A stretch of 22,975 bases of DNA from Hofstenia miamia (Eukaryota; Xenacoelomorpha; Acoela; Hofsteniidae), in NCBI GenBank assembly GCA_900660155.1, contig CABFPE010000682.1, positions 2,059-25,033 of the forward strand, read 5' to 3'. The notes beneath the pieces are model-generated. The model was not told where the DNA came from. It searched no databases and worked only from the letters and a program-made list of their open reading frames with translations. Positions within the stretch are counted from its first letter, which is position 1; the number at the start of each line of letters is the position of its first letter. The position numbers were made by a program, and so were the translations under genes. This document shows, piece by piece, positions 21,089-22,975 of the stretch.

Positions 21089-21221
21089 TACATAATTGAA
21101 GCAGATTATAATTCACTTACTATTTNTGGAAAAAACTTATCTGACAACCCTATACATCAAAAGATTCTAGTCTGAACACACCTTTACATAATTGAAGCAG
21201 ATTATAATTCACTTACTATTT
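21055..21221. repeat. 71-bp direct duplication with an ambiguous base between copies
   Basis: Copies at 21055-21125 and 21151-21221 differ by a single base (CGCACC versus CACACC) and are offset by 96 bases. The only N in the window is at 21126, exactly after copy 1. The 25-base spacer reads NTGGAAAAAACTTATCTGAC and onward. It may be a true tandem duplication of the right arm of the fold-back repeat, or an artefact at an assembly join. Confidence 0.85.
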
Positions 21222-21990
21222 CAATTAGTCGTTTAAATTAACAAAAACGGTTTTTTTACATTCTCATATTTGGTGGGGTGGGGAATTCTCTCTATTCTCC
21301 TCTCCCAGGATCGACAACAGTATACCTGTTAATTTTTTAACTAAAAATTCCAAAGTCAACTGAATACTAGTAAAAACCCGGTGATCCACCGAATAGGTCA
21401 AATATAGCGCAGTAAAGCTATTTTTTAATGAAGCACCCACCTGAATACAATACCTTATTACTCGTACTCGCCAGAACCTGAGAATATAATTTTCTTTATG
21501 GCTAATTAATCAATTTAGAAATTTCCAACATTTGAAACAAAATTCATACTCATATGTTAAATTTTTAAATTTTTTTTAAATAAAATTTGTTCTTAAAAAA
21601 TCTTATTTAAGTTTCTCATAATGTGGAATGAAAGGCATACCCACCCGTAACCGATAATCATTAAGTGCACCGCCCATTCCCATGGGAACCCGCGAGTATT
21701 AACTGTACCCGGAGTGTTTCACTTAGACTCCTACATATAGGAAGGGGGGAGGAGGGTTGGGGTTATTCGAATCCTGGGAGAGATTGCGACATAAGTACGC
21801 TCGACCACAAAAAGTTTGCCCCACCTATGATTTTCAAGAAAAACAAGCACAAACAGAATTTTAGGGTGACGTGAAATTCTTTGCATACGGACATATCAAG
21901 ATGATTATTGTACTTGTGTGATAAACGGTGCATGAGGTTACTGACATCAAAAATCAATTGTGAAAATCAATTTTTTGAAATATCGTTACC
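21222..21990. other. Non-coding stretch before the Tc1 copy
   Basis: AT-rich, apart from a GC-richer patch at about 21640-21830 that includes GGTTATTCGAATCC, resembling a Pol III B box. No convincing tRNA fold or A box is seen. The last part (21940-21990) holds GAAAATCAATTTTTTG, similar to GAAAATCAACTTTTTG near 22928-22943 beyond the transposase. Confidence 0.35.
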
Positions 21991-22860
21991 ATGGCGGGTT
22001 GACACGACAACAAGCGCCTGCAAATCATTACCCTCATGGAACATGGTGACCTATCAATGCGGGAAGTAGCAAGACGATTGGAAGTTGATCACAAGACGGT
22101 GAGTAGAACATGGCACCGATATCAGGAGACCGGTTATTACCGCACAAACTATCAGGAGTGTGGTGGACCAACAGTGTTCAATGAGAAATACTAGCGGCGG
22201 ATCCGGCGGCATCTGAGATTTTACACGAAATTGGCACAGCTGGTGATTGCTCGATAAGGACCATGCAACGGACACTCAATCATATTGGGTGCAAAGCGAT
22301 AAAGCCAGGTAGACGGCCATTTATGAATTCGTCACAAGAGCAACGCAGGTTACAATGGGCCATTGAACATTGAAATTGGACAGTTTATGATTGGAAAAAT
22401 GTCCTTTGGACAGATGAAACAGTCATTGAAATACGAGACAATGCGCCTCAGTATGTTAGGGTTGTTGACGGGCATGAACTGACACCTGCGCACTTTGTGA
22501 CGACGACAAAACATCCCACAAGAGTCATGATATGGGGATGTTTTAGTTGGAATGGCACCGGTCGATCGCAAGTTGTGGAACGTAATTGAATTCCGAGATT
22601 TACATAAACGAAATCATTGATCACAGAATTGTCCAACAAATGGCTGATACGTTTTCGGGAGGCAATGAGTGGTTACAGCAAGATAATGCACCATGCTTAA
22701 AACGTCGGGCTGCACAAATAAAAGTGACGTGATAGTTGCTTTTTTGAAAATATGGAGTAAGGACCCTGAATTGCAAGAAATTTGCCACCATTTGGTAAAA
22801 TCCATGCCTGCAAGAGTCGAGGCAGTCATCCTGGCCAAGGCCTCGACGACTGATTATTAA
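21991..22860 (+). pseudogene. Tc1-like transposase, broken
   Basis: This would cut and paste its own element through a DDE/DDD catalytic triad. From 21991 the frame reads MAG, a stop, then an HTH domain with LMEHGDLSMREVARRLEVDH. After a shift come ECGGPTVFNE (still frame 1) and, in another frame, GCKAIKPGRRPFMNSSQEQR, NVLWTDET (first catalytic Asp, codon 22413-22415) and MIWGCFSWNG. A third frame holds EWLQQDNAPC (second Asp, codon 22682-22684). The end returns to frame 1 with LVKSMPARVEAVILAKA and a stop at 22858-22860. The segment that should hold the third catalytic residue, around the usual SPDLNPIE motif, is missing between about 22730 and 22750. Frames shift 1-0-2-1, so the copy is dead. 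Clear terminal inverted repeats were not found. Confidence 0.9.
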
Positions 22861-22953
22861 CGCATTACTAACTCTCTATAATGTTGAGCACGTGTTTTCT
22901 TATGTATATGATATACTGATTTATCTTGAAAATCAACTTTTTGTCGTCGAGAG

Positions 22954-22975
22954 TATATATATATATATATATATA
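22954..22975. repeat. AT microsatellite at window edge
   Basis: A run of TA dinucleotides continues to the last base of the window, so its full length is unknown. Confidence 0.85.

Noticed and set aside
21755..21800. tRNA or tRNA-derived SINE, from the TTCGAATCC B-box-like motif
   Set aside because: The flanking bases do not form a T-stem and no A box or cloverleaf is present at the right distance.
22054..22838. Four minus-strand frames over the right end
   Set aside because: They are shadows of the plus-strand Tc1-like transposase, which shows HTH, WTDET and QQDNAPC motifs.

Overview
The window is eukaryotic and most likely from an invertebrate animal with an AT-rich genome. Evidence: long gene-poor AT-rich stretches, a seven-transmembrane (class A) receptor gene, and decayed copies of three transposon types common in animals (Ty3/gypsy LTR element, non-LTR element, Tc1/mariner). 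I cannot name the species from the sequence alone. There is no operon structure, no CRISPR array and no recognisable tRNA or rRNA gene.

Layout. Positions 1-9385 are retroelement-derived. Three copies of a roughly 0.9-1.15 kb LTR-like repeat are present: copy 1 on the plus strand (8-985), copy 2 on the minus strand (3102-4250) and copy 3 on the minus strand (about 8505-9385). Between copies 2 and 3, on the minus strand, lies a decayed Ty3/gypsy gag-protease-RT-RNase H region. No integrase is visible. Between the inverted copies 1 and 2 lies a second minus-strand internal fragment. It carries an unrecognised retroelement ORF and a series of short in-frame QFKG-type repeats that also occur in the larger element.

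Positions 9386-18048 are mostly AT-rich DNA with little coding signal. They hold the C-terminal remnant of a non-LTR retrotransposon (11063-11443, minus), a perfect 9-bp stem hairpin (11945-11969), a possible short first coding exon with a good splice donor (15195-15243, plus) and a minisatellite of six identical 49-bp units (17492-17785).

The one clearly intact gene is an intronless 312-residue class A GPCR on the minus strand (18049-18987). It keeps the main family anchors but lacks several usual residues (TM4 Trp, TM5 Pro, TM6 toggle Trp). The right end holds a fold-back, MITE-like repeat (20975-21088), a 71-bp direct duplication near an ambiguous base, and a broken Tc1-like transposase (21991-22860).

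The genes do not form a pathway: this is one host receptor gene in a landscape of old mobile elements. I found no convincing new biological system. The most unusual items are the inverted-LTR arrangement with its unrecognised ORF, the repeated QFKG linker, and the divergent GPCR.
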